Positions 33,234 to 44,277 are shown, counted from the stretch's first letter. The stretch: 64,000 nt of DNA from Maniola hyperantus (GCF_902806685.2 NC_048537.1:10934720-10998719); one strand, 5' to 3'. Made by a program: numbers and translations. The notes: a model not told the origin generated them from the sequence alone.

Positions 33234-34215
33234 AAAAGGATACCGACTTATGTATGGACTTAGTCCTGGTGCGATAAGCGGTGATCCCTGAGAATATTAG
33301 AAACGAATACCGACTTATGTATGGACTTACTCCTGGTGCGATAAGCGGTGATTCCTGAGAATATCTGAAAAGAATACCGACTTATGTATGGACTTATTCC
33401 TAGTGTGATAAGCGGTGATTCTTGAGAGTATTTTATGATAACCTAACGAGCAAATAAGAGAGAAGAATACCGACTTATGTATGGACTTATTCCTGGTGTG
33501 ATAAGCGGTGATTCTTGAGAGTATTTTATGATAACCTAACAAGCAAATAAGGGAAACGAATACCGACTTATGTATGGACTTATTCCTGGTGCGATAAGCG
33601 GTGATTCCTGAGAATAGTTGAAAAGAATACCGACTTATGTATGGATTTATTCCTGGTGTGATAAGCGGTGATTCTTGAGAGTATTTTATGATAACCTAAC
33701 GAGCAAATAAGAGAGAAGAATACCGACTTATGTATGGACTTATTCCTGGTGTGATAAGCGGCGATTCTTGAGAGTATTTTATGATAACCTAACAAGCAAA
33801 TAAGGGAAACGAATACCGACTTATGTATGGACTTATTCCTGGTGCGATAAGCGGTGATTCCTGAGAATAGTTGAAAAGAATACCGACTTATGTATGGATT
33901 TATTCCTGGTGTGATAAGCGGTGATTCCTGAGAATATTTTATGATGAACCAACCGGCAAATGAGAGAAAAGAATACCGACTTATGTATGGACTTATTCCT
34001 GGTGAGATAAGCGGTGATTCTTGAGAATAGTTTATGATAAGCCAACAAGCAAATAGGGGAAACGAATACCGACTTATGTATGGACTTATTCCTCGTGTGA
34101 TAAGCGGTGATTCCTGAGAATATTTTATGATGAACCAAGTGGCAAATGGGAGAAAAGAATACCGACTTATGTATGGACTTATTCCTGGTGTGATAAGCGG
34201 TAATTACTGAGAATA
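33234..34215. repeat. Minisatellite, 12 units of 67 or 93 bp
   Basis: Each unit shares a ~55-bp core (ACCGACTTATGTATGGACTT .. CTGGTGTGATAAGCGGTGAT). Core starts at 33241, 33308, 33375, 33468, 33561, 33628, 33721, 33814, 33881, 33974, 34067 and 34160 give spacings 67, 67, 93, 93, 67, 93, 93, 67, 93, 93, 93. A higher-order 93+93+67 = 253-bp period is visible. The 93-bp form has an extra 26 bp (TTTATGATAACC.. AGCAAAT). Frames of 70-140 codons on the minus strand come from the repeat. Confidence 0.95.
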
Positions 34216-37200
34216 GTTTATGTAATATAACTTGTCCCAATTGTGTCAAAGGTTGTCTATTTTATATGTTCCAAATGAGACATATTGTTATTGGAAAATT
34301 TAATTCATGTCCCAATTGTGACATACAGCAAGTGGAAATTTTTGATTTTGTAGCAATCGTGCCAAAGGAGGGCAGCATTGACTATAAATTTAGACCTAAG
34401 AATAAGGAATCAAGAATGACAAATGGAAGGTGGCAATACTGACGTAAACAATGGATCGTATTCCGGTGACAAAAGCTGGTCCTAGTAAGAACCAACAAAC
34501 GAATTGGAAAACGGCTGACGAAGCGTCTGAAAAATGACGAACAATAATAGTCTGGTAAAACCTGATTCGATAATCCCGATGCGAGTGGACGGTGATCTTC
34601 AGTATGAACTTCAGCAACTGATCGGGTCGCGATGGTGACAAGAGGGAGTCTAGTTAATTTGATGGAAAACAAGCAGACTAATTCGGGGTCGGCAAGTGGA
34701 AAGGGTGTATCCTTTTTATTAATAATAATAGATTTATCTACAGAATAGAGGTACAGAAGTAGATATCATGGTTGGAAATCACTTTACCTGTTCTAGCAGA
34801 TACTCACTAATGTTCAAGGGTTACTTAAATTCAAATTAAAGTTCTTATAATTGACGTATTCCGTAATGATATATTAATTATGTCTTGCTGAATTCGGTAC
34901 GTAGTAGCTAGAAGTTGTATAGACCCTTTAAAGTAGATCTAAAATGACATGCTGATTGTAAATGCTAAATATCGGTTCATGTTAATGTACATCTTCGCAG
35001 TCACTCATTGTATTACGTTGATGTTTGGTGGAAACAGCACAGTAAAGAGCAAATTCTTAAATACTATTTCAAGTAACATCTATTCCAATAGACTATATAA
35101 GCAGTTCGCGCACGAAGGCTTGCTTACTTCACTCGCTAGGTATTAATGTATGGATCGCTGATATGTTATTAAAGCGTATAAGTACACCAATGTATCACGA
35201 AATAATTTCCTACATCTTTGTCATTCATTTGTTACACACTGACACGAGACAAGCAACGGTGACCGATGCGGCAATTCACGGCTCAGCATGACGCTGGGTT
35301 GGTGCAGCGTTTGGTGCTGTTTGTCCTCAATCACCGTGTTCAAGTTAACCATATTATCATAAGAGGACGAGGGTCTCTGGCATCGTTCGTCCTTACGCGC
35401 TCAAGAATGTACAAGAATGGAAGTTTCCAGAAATCAGATTTTATTGTATGTTACATCAATTAAGTCTATAGTGCCATGAAGGACTCGTTGCTTGCGAGAC
35501 AATAAAATGGGGCAACAAAACGCCGTCTGTTGCGCTCTCTATCGCACTTACGGGGCTTATGGTAGACACAGTTATGCATGCATCTGCCCCTAGTGCAAGG
35601 ATGATATGGGGCATCACAGGTAACGAGTTTATAATAATACAATAATACCTTGGCTAACATCATTGTGACTTATTTTGTTATATTAATAATAGTATTTGTT
35701 GTACTACAATCGAGATACAGTCAGAGGCAGTCGTCTCAGTTATTTGAAAATATAGGATTACATTTTACACATTGTAGATCTCATAGTGATCTGTACTGTG
35801 TGTATCATTATCAATTAGTGGATTCATGTTTCTTTAAATTTCTGGAATAATATGATTATTGGGGTCTCCTTAGAATACATTGTGGTTTGTTTCGATCTTA
35901 GTACTTATTAATAATAACAACTACATTTAACCATATTATTTATCTTGACTTCGTAGACATAGGTTCAATATTCAATAACTCAATTTGATAGGTAATTATC
36001 TTTTATTGTTATTCAAGTAGAGTACAAAATATGGTCACATAATATCTGTGCCGACATCTCTGCCTTTCTGGTCTGCAAAATTATTTTACAATCATTATTC
36101 ATATACTTACCGATATTGCTTAGTATAATACTACATATATGCAATTAAAGATTGGCATATTGTTTTCTTATTATTTGTTTTACGTTACATACTTATATTG
36201 TAATATATATATATATATATTTTATTTTTATTTTCAACGGTGTCAATCAGTAGGTACCACTTGAGAATAATTAAATGTCAATTCACGATAGTCAAATTGG
36301 TAATGCATGAAACACTACAAAGACATTATAATCAAGGTCAACTCATATCAAATATTCATCAATTGTATGAGAACATTGGATTATAAGATATTCTTTTAAT
36401 TTATTTTTAAGTTTAAAGAAATTATGAAGTCTACAGAAGTAGTTAGGTTCATTAGTATATTGTAAAACTCTGTGATTAATTTTGTATAAAGTGTTAGTAA
36501 TGGTCAATGGGATCCAACAACTCTTACCATATCTCTTAAAATGTATATACTAGTGAAAATATTGTAATTTGTGTTGCATTAGAGCATTATGTAGGATTAG
36601 AATTCATGTCATTACAGTGGTAAGAAGGAAAGGGCAAACAAACTTACTTTAATTGAAAACTGATAGTGACATTGTTTAAAATCATAGAGTACTTAGCACT
36701 CAGAATTCAAGTTGGTGATAATTCACTATCCTTCTTTTCTTTCCTCGTTGTTGTTTTGTTTAAGGTTGATTATATTTTATTCGCTTTAAATGCAAATTAC
36801 CAAAGATGTTTTATAATTCTCATAATTAGTATTGCCACATTTGCCATGCAAATATTTATTCACGTATTACTAAATACAAATACAAACTTGAAGAATATGT
36901 AGTTCATAATAATATTTAAAAATTAAATTATTGATTTCACTATAATTTCCTTGTATTAAGTATTAACATAAATTGTGTTGATTTCAATATTTGATTATAC
37001 TATTGTGAATTGGTTGTATACGTATATCACTAACAATAACTAGATCATACAATTTTCTTAATATCAAGCTTAAATCAGAATGACTTATAGTATTTACTAT
37101 TTACTTATCTCAGTGTGATTTGTTGTGTATTTATAAGAATTAGACTTAAAGATGTTGATTGCAATGTACATAATGATTATTGATACCAGTATTTTGTAGG

Positions 37201-37412
37201 TCTCATTGGCACTTGTTTTGTGCACTTGTTAAATCTACCAATGTTAGCTTTGATCTGTTAGAGGAATTATTATACTAATCATATTAATTATAATATAGGA
37301 CTGTTAAGGTATTCTATGTTGCTCCTATTGAGTTATGGGTATGAGGGCATTACCCTCGGATGGAAGGCCGAGTGGTCAGATATGAGGACATATCTGGAGC
37401 AGGATGGACGAC
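34216..37412. other. Non-coding interior of the LTR element, right part
   Basis: A short direct repeat (GTCCCAATTGTG at about 34235 and 34304) follows the minisatellite. A 28-codon ATG frame at 34451-34537 (MDRIPVTKAGPSKNQQTNWK..) has a coding-like look but stops at once. An AT microsatellite lies at 36203-36221. The final segment before the 3' LTR (GGAGCAGGATGGACGAC) is moderately purine-rich and may hold the polypurine tract. No retroviral protein is recognisable. Confidence 0.45.
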
Positions 37413-37665
37413 TGTAGGCAACACAGAAAACCTGCCATCTGTCACCCGTGAGTGGAGGTGTGACAGCGCGCGGAAAAAAAAGAGGAACGATATAAAAGTA
37501 ATTAAGCGAGATATAAGTACTAGGTGATTAATTAAGCTAGATATAAACTAAGTGGATGTGACAAGTGTACCTGAATATAAGACTGTGGACATTGGAACTG
37601 CGTTTGATTCATACTAGGGTCATCCCAAGACTAATAAACCCGGATTGGAGGTTAAGTTGTTTATA
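37413..37665 (+). repeat. 3' LTR, 253 bp
   Basis: Same sequence as 26465-26717, including the 8-A run, TATAAAAG (37491-37498) and AATAAA (37633-37638). Followed by CTAT, the second copy of the target site. Confidence 0.85.
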
Positions 37666-37784
37666 CTATGTCCTTCCCCGGGATGCAAGCTATCTGTGTA
37701 CCAAATTTCATCAAAATCGGTTGAACAGATGAGCCGTGAAAAGCTAGCAGACAGACAGACACACTTTCACATATTAAGTATGGA
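37666..37784 (-). mobile_element. Helitron-like element, A-type, 5' half (continues 26464)
   Basis: CTATGTCCTTCCCCGGGATG, CATCAAAATCGGTTGAACAG, AGACAGACAGACACACTTTC and terminal TATGGA (minus strand 5'-TCCATA). Joined to 26374-26464 it forms one ordinary copy of about 210 bp. Confidence 0.8.
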
Positions 37785-37799
37785 TATGGATTTTAAGCC

Positions 37800-37945
37800 A
37801 AAAAAAGGCAGAGTTAAAATGTTCACAGAAGGTGCCGCGCCGCTACAACGACAAATAATAAAAAATCGAAAAGGTCGTCATTAAAATTTTAAAAAAAATC
37901 TTGTACCCTTCATGTGCAAGTCCGACTTGCACTTGATCGATTTTT
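37800..37945 (+). repeat. Decayed relative of the TTGGCCGG-family 3' end
   Basis: Ends CATGTGCAAGTCCGACTTGC ACTTGATCGATTTTT, comparable with the GAGTCTGACTCGCACTTGGCCGG end of the family. Weak. Confidence 0.35.
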
Positions 37946-38305
37946 GTTGTACTCGTATGACTGTGAAAAGACAATCAGTGGCAAAGTAAGAGGTTAAAAG
38001 TTACTTTTGAAGATTTATAACAGCCCAATGCTTCAAATAAAGTATGCGCTGGCTATCATCCAAATCGCATCACTTTACAACCGTTCGCTTTCAGAACAAT
38101 ATACCTAAGTACTCTTTACTCAAACAAAGCCTTTTGTAATCTGCCTTCTTTTTGCTATTATAAAATCTTAGTTAAACTAAAATCTAAAAAATTTTTTCTG
38201 ATCAGTGTTACATTTTTTCATCTATTAACGATGACGGCTGAAAAAGTTATAAACTGACTATCACGCCTACCTCCGAAACTAAAAGCTATACAGAATTCAT
38301 TTTTA

Positions 38306-38468
38306 TTATATCTATAAAAAGAAAAATACTGACTCACTCATCAATACCGAGCACAAAGCCACAAACCCTTGGGCCTACGTCCAAGCTATGCACAGTAATG
38401 TAGACAAGACGTAATAGGCCCAAAGTTTTCTTTAAATTACCACGGAATCGCTGTCGCGGGCAGTCGCT
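38306..38468 (+). mobile_element. Helitron-like element, diverged type
   Basis: TATCTATAAAAAGAAAAATA, CTGACTCACTCATCAATACC, AGCCACAAACCCTTGGGCCT and a 3' hairpin-like GAATCGCTGTCGCGGGCAGT. The body resembles 46790-46960. CTAG is not preserved. Confidence 0.45.
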
Positions 38469-38473
38469 CTTTT

Positions 38474-38877
38474 TAGGGTTCCGTACCTCAACAGGAAAAA
38501 CGGAACTTTGTTGTCTGTCTGTCTGTCAAGAAACCTACAGGGTACTTCCCGTTGACCTAGAATCATGAAATTTGGCAGGTAGGTAGGTCTTAAAGCAAAC
38601 ATTCGGGGAAAAATCTGAAAACCGTGAATTTGTGGTTACATCACACAAAAATTAAATTATGGTCATGAACTAATAATTAGTATTTTCAATTTTCGAAGTA
38701 AGATAACTATATCAAGTGGGGTATCATATGAAAGGTCTTCACTTGTGCATTCTAAACAGATTTTTTTATATTTTTATGCATGCATGTTTTTGAGTTATCG
38801 TGCAAAATGTCGAAAATATACGACTGTAGTACGGAACCCTCGTTGCACGAGCCTGACTCGCACTTGGCCGGTTTTTA
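38474..38877 (+). repeat. GGGTTCCGTACC ... CACTTGGCCGG repeat, full length
   Basis: TAGGGTTCCGTACCTCAACA, GTCTGTCTGTCTGTC, ATCATGAAATTTGGCAGGTA, ATCAAGTGGGGTATCATATG, TAGTACGGAACCCTCGTTGC and terminal CTCGCACTTGGCCGGTTTTT. The least rearranged copy of this family in the window. Its inner GGTTCCGTAC / GTACGGAACC pair could fold. Confidence 0.65.
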
Positions 38878-38879
38878 TA

Positions 38880-39818
38880 TTATAAACATAAATAAGTGCA
38901 GTATGCAAGACAATTATAGATTTAGTAGGAGTAGATATCTCAGATAGATAGATCAGATATCTAGAATTGTTTGTAAAACCAAAAAGGATTAGATATCCAA
39001 TTAGTAACTTGACAGTTTGACCTATTGCTAGGTTGGTTATTTGGCTGTGTTGGCTACAATGGAATTCCATACCCGTTTCAACGCTCACATGAATTGAGCA
39101 TCGAGTACCTATCGAGTACCATTCAAGTTGCATCGCTTTGAAAGCGTTTGCTAAGGCGTTTGCTTTAGGAATACAATTTCAATTTCATTGGAGCCAGGCA
39201 TCTGAGTTCTATAAAATAAATGAAATACTTTACTTAATTGTGAGTTTAGTACTTAGTCTATACCATCTCACAATTTAAAAAAAACACAAACGTTACTTTT
39301 ACCTCAGGTTTACAAGAGAGTCACAATACACAATCGCAAAATGTTGAAAAACCCCTGAGGGTCCTTTTTGACCTGATTCGTATTGACTTTGATATGTGTT
39401 TTGCCCTAAAAGCATTCAATAAGATACTCGCTACTTAACGAGAGAAAGCGCCTTTTAATGGAGTGTCCTCGAAGAGAAATTATGCGATTTTCAGTAATAA
39501 GAAATTATAATTTAAATTTAGTAGGTCTGCGTACACTCCAAAGTGTTCTCTCGGTGCCGATATTAGCAAAGGTAAATCGATTAACCAAATATTTAGGTAC
39601 GTACCTACATTAGAATATTATGCCCTTTATGAGTTCCAAAATGTCCATTGTGCCTACCATGTTTAACAATAAATGATTTGAATATTGAGGGAGCAGGAAC
39701 ATTAGAAAGGTAGTTGAGAATTTAGGTAAAGGTCAACAATTCAAACATCTTATTCATAAATAATTGAAGAAACGAGCGAGACCAATAATTAATCTATGCG
39801 TTTCTATAATCTTCTGTA
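38880..39818. other. Non-coding DNA, nothing recognised
   Basis: The 112-residue minus-strand frame at 38795-39133 overlaps the preceding repeat and has no recognisable domain. Confidence 0.4.
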
Positions 39819-40036
39819 TCAATACTAATATTACAAATGCAAAAGTGTGTCTGTCTGTCTATCTACTAGCTTTTTACGGCCCAACAGTTTAACCAATTTT
39901 GATGAAATTAAGTATAGAGTTAGCTTGCATCCCGAGGAAGGACATATGCTACTTTTTATTCCGGAAAATCAAAGATTTCTCACGGGATTTTAAACAAACC
40001 TAAATCCACGCAGATGAAGTCCGCAGGCATCATCTA
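39819..40036 (+). mobile_element. Helitron-like element, A-type, full length
   Basis: TCAATACTAATATTACAAAT, GTGTCTGTCTGTCTATCTAC, TTGCATCCCGAGGAAGGACA, hairpin CCACGCAGATGAAGTCCGCA and decayed CATCATCTAA end. Confidence 0.7.
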
Positions 40037-40056
40037 ATTTATATGTGTAATTTATC

Positions 40057-40200
40057 CATATTAATATTAAGTAGGTATAAATGTGAAAACTGAGTGTCTG
40101 GACTGCGACTGCTACCTTTTCACGGCCCATCCATTTTTAACCGATTTTGACAAAAGGCACAAAGATAGTTTGCAGGCCGGAGAAGCACATATAGGGCACA
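40057..40200 (+). mobile_element. Helitron-like element, A-type, 5' fragment
   Basis: CCATATTAATATTA .. TATAAATGTGAAAACTGAGT, TTTTCACGGCCCATCC, ACCGATTTTGACAAAAGGCA. The 3' half is missing. Confidence 0.55.
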
Positions 40201-40439
40201 TATAAGTGTACTCTTCTTCTTCTTTAATTTCAAAAACGACGCTCTTTTTGGTGTAGCTGATTCCATCTTTGCCAATCCCTGGTCGTGTTCTTCTCTGCAA
40301 GATTCATCCTTAACCTTCTTGATTTGTCTCTTAAACTTGTCGTTGGTCTTTCCGTTTAAGTCTTACTGTAATGCAAGTATCCTGTTTCAGAAGATGCCTT
40401 AGGTACCACGATTCTCTTCTATTCTCTATTGTTTAATGT

Positions 40440-40635
40440 TCATCATCATCATAGAATAGAATAGAATATATTTTTATTCAAGTAAACTTTTACAAGTGCT
40501 TTTGAATCGTCAACTAGTTTAATTTCCCACAATTAAACTAGTTCATCATGATCATCATAGTTTAATAATGATCAACCCATCGCTGGCCCACTACTGAGCA
40601 CGGGTCTCCTCTCCGAATGAGAAGGGTTTAATGTT
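40440..40635 (-). mobile_element. GAT-tail SINE, 3' fragment, with inserted repeat
   Basis: Minus strand 3' end of the SINE seen intact at 53289-53600 (GATCAACCCATCGCTGGCCC, GAGCACGGGTCTCCTCTCCG on the plus strand). Its ATCATCATCAT tail is interrupted at about 40452-40545 by another repeat (TATTTTTATTCAAGTAAACT, TACAAGTGCTTTTGAATCGT). Confidence 0.6.
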
Positions 40636-40842
40636 CAGTGCCCTTTAAATTTTATAATCACCGATAATTAAGCGAAGATACTTATCTATGGTACTTAAAT
40701 AAAGTAACGAACCTTGTGCTTTTACGTCACTAGTAATATGCACCAGGTATAATCCATAATCATGCAGTCTAAAGTAAAACGATTAAAACAATACTGCTTT
40801 TACTGGTGCCTAGATTGTATTGTGGTTATTAAAACTATAATT

Positions 40843-40905
40843 ACCTAGAATTAGTAGTACACTGCTACTAATTCTAGGTTATTAACCTAGAATTAGTAGC
40901 AGTGT
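40843..40905. repeat. Palindrome with a third partial copy
   Basis: CCTAGAATTAGTAG (40844 region) and CTACTAATTCTAGG form a 14-bp stem, and AACCTAGAATTAGTAGCAGT repeats the left arm directly afterwards. Confidence 0.7.
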
Positions 40906-41384
40906 TTGATCTTATCAGTGTTTGAACTTTTATTTTTGAAAAAAGTAGGTTAGGGCAAAATATTAAAATTCAGTGCAGTTTACTGACCTTACCGGTTGAG
41001 GTAAACGCGCGCAGGATTCCATTTTTGAACATGAGTGGGCAAAAGTTTGTTAGACGCTACCTTGTTACAAGATGGCGTCTTCAAAATATTTTATAACGGT
41101 TTCAATTTCTATAGTAACTACTTGTTACCACCTCAATAAAATATGGTGAACTCAAAACAGCTGTTCGGTTTGGCCGCCATTTTTGGTGGGAGTGACGTTC
41201 GAGCTTTATTTTTTCCGAAAAAAGATTTGAGTTACTCTCGAGTCCCGCCTAGTGACCTTTCATTTCAAAATTATTACACTTTTTATTTGTTTGTTCACAC
41301 ATTACACAAAAACCTTGGACCAATTTGTAGTATAACGCGTAAAAGTTAACTCTCACGCGCCATTTTAACATTTTGTGTCAAATT

Positions 41385-41420
41385 TCATGTCAAAAGTAAC
41401 CTCACTTTTGACATGACAGT
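41385..41420. repeat. Short palindrome in a non-coding repeat
   Basis: CATGTCAAAAGT and ACTTTTGACATG surround AACCTC. Part of a longer non-coding segment (41340-41480) of unknown family. Confidence 0.6.
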
Positions 41421-41765
41421 TGACTCATAGAGTCAAAGTAGCACGTGAGGAGTCATTTTGTACGGACTTCACTTCAACTTTGCCAGCAAATAGCTAACTA
41501 TTTAGGACAGTTTTAAACGGAAGTAAATGAACTTCCCGCTAATTAGCAACGCGCAGCCTTCATTTGCGTTCAGAATATTCACCAAAGGGAATTTAAGCAC
41601 CACATTTTAATGTTTTTAAGCACTGGTTCAATAGAGAGCCTTATTTGCCTTGAAATAAGGGTAGCCTTATCAAGCCTAAAGGCTTTAGGACGTACCTAGA
41701 ATAATTTATAGACAATCGGATTTTCAAATAGGAATTTGGCCGTCCTACCACGTAAGTATATAAGC

Positions 41766-42090
41766 GACGACAGCCTAGTGATTAAGAATACGGAATCCTA
41801 TTTCGAAGCTACAGAGTTCGATCCCGAGAACGCACCTCTAAATTTTCTAAGTTATGAGCGTTTTAACCAAGCCAATATACCTATCCTGCTTTAAGGGTGA
41901 AGGCAATCAACGCATGAAGTAATCTGCATGACTAAGAGTTCTCCTTCTCAAAGGTGTGTAAAGTCTGCCTATCCGTACTCGACTAGCACGGACTATGCCT
42001 AGTATGTTGGACTATGGCCTAAACTCTTTTCATTATCAGAGGAGATCCGTGGTAAGCCGGCGATGGTTTGAGATGATGATGATGAGACCA
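41766..42090 (+). mobile_element. GAT-tail SINE, decayed full-length copy
   Basis: Head GACAGCCTAGTGATTAAGAA (A box TAGCCTAGTG), B box GAGTTCGATCCC, GCACCTCTAAATTTTCTAAG, CTCAAAGGTGTGTAAAGTCT, AGCCGGCGATGG and a GATGATGATGATGAG tail. Clearly the same family as 53289-53600, but much more diverged. Confidence 0.75.
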
Positions 42091-43292
42091 TTATAATATT
42101 ATCCAGCCAATCCAATATAACTGTCGCTTAGTGATACAGATCATAAGTATCGATACTTGTTGTGTTCCCTAGAACCCGATCGAGTGAATGTATATTATGT
42201 GTATATCTATTTTCCGTTAACACTGACCCAGTTGGTGCCAGTTGTATTGTTGATATAATCCGCCCGACGAATTGGAACGGAAAGTATGGAAAATATACTT
42301 GGTAAATATTAAATTAAGAGGTAACCTATGAATAACCGAGATTTAGCACTAAAATGTTTATTTAATTCCGTATACCAACCACGAAAATTTCACCACTGTC
42401 GTTCACTTCCATTTAATGTCATTATTAGTTTGTAACAGAACACAGACATATTATTATGTACAAAAAAATGCTATAGAATTTACGTACATAACTTCTAGAT
42501 TTTAGTCAATTGGTTGGCGTAAAAAAGCTAATATATCTAGGTTAACATTATTACTGTCGCACTATTTTCGTACCTTACAGCATAATCAGTATAACGATGA
42601 TGATGAAAATACCACCGAATCAAATCCTTAAGCAGTATTTTAAGTACTGGTGTACGGAACAACTTATTTAAAGTTTATGAATGCACCAAACTTATTGTAA
42701 ATTGTAAATATTCTTCTTTAATAAAATAAATAAATATAAAAATATATATAAAAGTCATCCCTATTTCCCTTAAAGTAAAAGAAAGAGCATTAACATTGTC
42801 ACTTCCCACCCATCGCAGTAAACTTGTACAACTATACTAGTACTTCGTAATAAAAATATTTTGGAGCTTTGCTGGTTATGATGACATCTCCGTTATCACG
42901 ACGCCCACTGCGTAGAAGGTGATCGGTAATCGATAAGCAATGCTGAGCAATTCTAATATTATGCCAATTCGCTGCGGTCTTCGTTGTAAATGTGAACATT
43001 AAAAAGTGGCATACAATAAAAATAAATTAAGAAAAATCAATAACTGGTTTTCGAATTCAAGTCGTAACTTTTAAACAAATACAAATGAAACGCCTGCAAA
43101 ACGAACACTATATTTTAGTTCGTTTTTTTCGTCGTTAGATCTCTCTACACGAGGCTTTTACTTCACGACACCATGGGTCCAATACAATATGGAAGTGTCG
43201 TAAGTTAATTAATTGTTCTTACCATTCCGTACACACCATTGCCATTGCTTCTTTATTCTTGTATAACTTTATTGTCATTTAAATATATTATA
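42091..43292. other. Non-coding DNA
   Basis: No gene. 42925-42985 resembles 25130-25205 (see there). The rest is AT-rich with short microsatellite-like tracts (42715-42750). Confidence 0.4.
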
Positions 43293-43760
43293 CTAGATGA
43301 TACTCGTGACTTCGTCCGCGTGTCCGATAAATCCACGGTTGGGATATGTGGCAGCGTGGTGCATAAATAAAAGGACTGTGTATTTACAATTATATGGGCC
43401 GTATTTACAACGTGTGCCGTATTTACATTAATTGGAACTATGGTGGAAATCGAGCCTTGGTGCTCGACAGAGGTGTCTCGGTCTTGATATCTCTGAAGTC
43501 TATCTGCGGCCCCCGGAGTTCCGAATTCAAAATGGTTCAAAGTGGCAGCTGCAAAGCGCAATCTTTGGATAACGGTTGGATTAATCTATTGGGTTTTGAA
43601 AATCCCCATCTTTGATTTTCCGGGATAAAAAGTAGCCTATGTCCTTCCCCGGGATGCAAGCTATATATGTACCAAATTTCGTCAAAATCGGTTGAACGGA
43701 TGAGCCGTGAAAGGCTGACAGACAGACACACTTTGGCATTTATAATATTGTAAGTATGGA
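43293..43760 (-). mobile_element. Helitron-like element with a ~268-bp foreign interior
   Basis: CTAG and hairpin (43293-43322) and the A-type body and 5' end TCCATACTTACAATATTATA (43591-43760, minus strand) are intact. Between them, 43323-43590 has no counterpart in other copies. That insert is GC-richer, reads open on the minus strand (ATLNHFEFGTPGAADRLQRY, QDRDTSVEHQGSIST) and carries GTATTTAC-type direct repeats. It has no target duplication or poly-A. Either the Helitron captured genomic DNA or it received a later insertion. The peptide is not one I recognise. Confidence 0.6.
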
Positions 43761-43798
43761 TTAATTTTGACATATACCCAAAGGGTAACTCTGGTATT

Positions 43799-43923
43799 AA
43801 CAAAAAAAAACAAACTGTAAATAAATAATGTAAGAGAATAACAAAATGTAATACCCAAAAAAGAACTCTGACACAAATCGGAGGATTTCCGATGATTTTA
43901 ATAAAAAAAAAAAAAAAAAAAAA
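43799..43923 (+). mobile_element. 125-bp poly-A retroposon with 12-bp target duplication
   Basis: AACTCTGGTATT occurs at 43787-43798 and again at 43924-43935. Between them lie ~100 bp and a run of about 21 A. The body holds a small hairpin (ATCGGA GGATT TCCGAT) close to the tail. The perfect duplication and long pure A tail indicate a recent target-primed insertion of a short RNA or a severely 5'-truncated LINE/SINE. The source is unknown to me. Confidence 0.75.
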
Positions 43924-44277
43924 AACTCTGGTATTCATGGCTATCTGCTTACAGGGAGCTTTAAAACATTTATGCGTCGGGCGTTGTTGCAAACTGCACT
44001 ACACAATCTAGTTGTTCATATAACGGAGTGACCCCGAGGGCTCTCCAAATTGCAGCACTTTGAATGCGCTTGTTTGCGCAACTAAATTACCACTACCACA
44101 TGCTGACAAAACCGCTACCCATAACAGAGCATGATAGCTTTTGTTATTCAATTAATTATTCTCTTAGTGTCGCTGAACGTTTAGACCCAGATTTATGGAA
44201 AGTTTTTATGGCGGGGAAATATGTATATTGGTACTTCATTATCATCACCATGATCTATATAAAATCCATCCATCCCA

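Larger units (their letters stand above)
26465..37665 (+). mobile_element. 11.2-kb non-coding LTR element (LARD-like) with identical LTRs
   Basis: Bounded by two 253-bp direct repeats that I compared by eye and find the same base for base, and by a 4-bp target duplication (CTAT) that restores an otherwise continuous Helitron-like repeat. The LTR has a TATA box followed by AATAAA in plus orientation. The interior is 10.7 kb, or 8.5 kb after subtracting the nested mariner. It contains no reading frame resembling gag, protease, RT, RNase H, integrase or env on either strand, so the element cannot move itself. A 4-bp duplication fits Ty3/Gypsy-type integration. Identical LTRs indicate recent insertion. 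Alternatives such as a viral circle or a segmental duplication do not explain both the target duplication and the LTR signals. Confidence 0.82.

Noticed and set aside
33234..34215. CRISPR-like array
   Set aside because: Unit spacing could suggest repeats and spacers, but the inter-core segments are themselves repeated and the organism is an animal. It is a minisatellite.
35266..35463. Short frame inside the LTR element as a gag remnant
   Set aside because: No zinc knuckle or capsid-like motif is visible in the 65-residue peptide.
26465..37665. Integrated viral circle (for example a polydnavirus segment) bounded by direct repeats
   Set aside because: The repeats contain a TATA box and polyadenylation signal, and a 4-bp host duplication flanks them, which fits retroelement integration better. 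No viral genes are visible.
38795..39133. 112-codon minus-strand frame
   Set aside because: It overlaps the end of an interspersed repeat and shows no domain.
43537..43992. 151-codon minus-strand frame
   Set aside because: It runs through a poly-A retroposon, Helitron-like DNA and an insert. Composite of repeats, not a gene.
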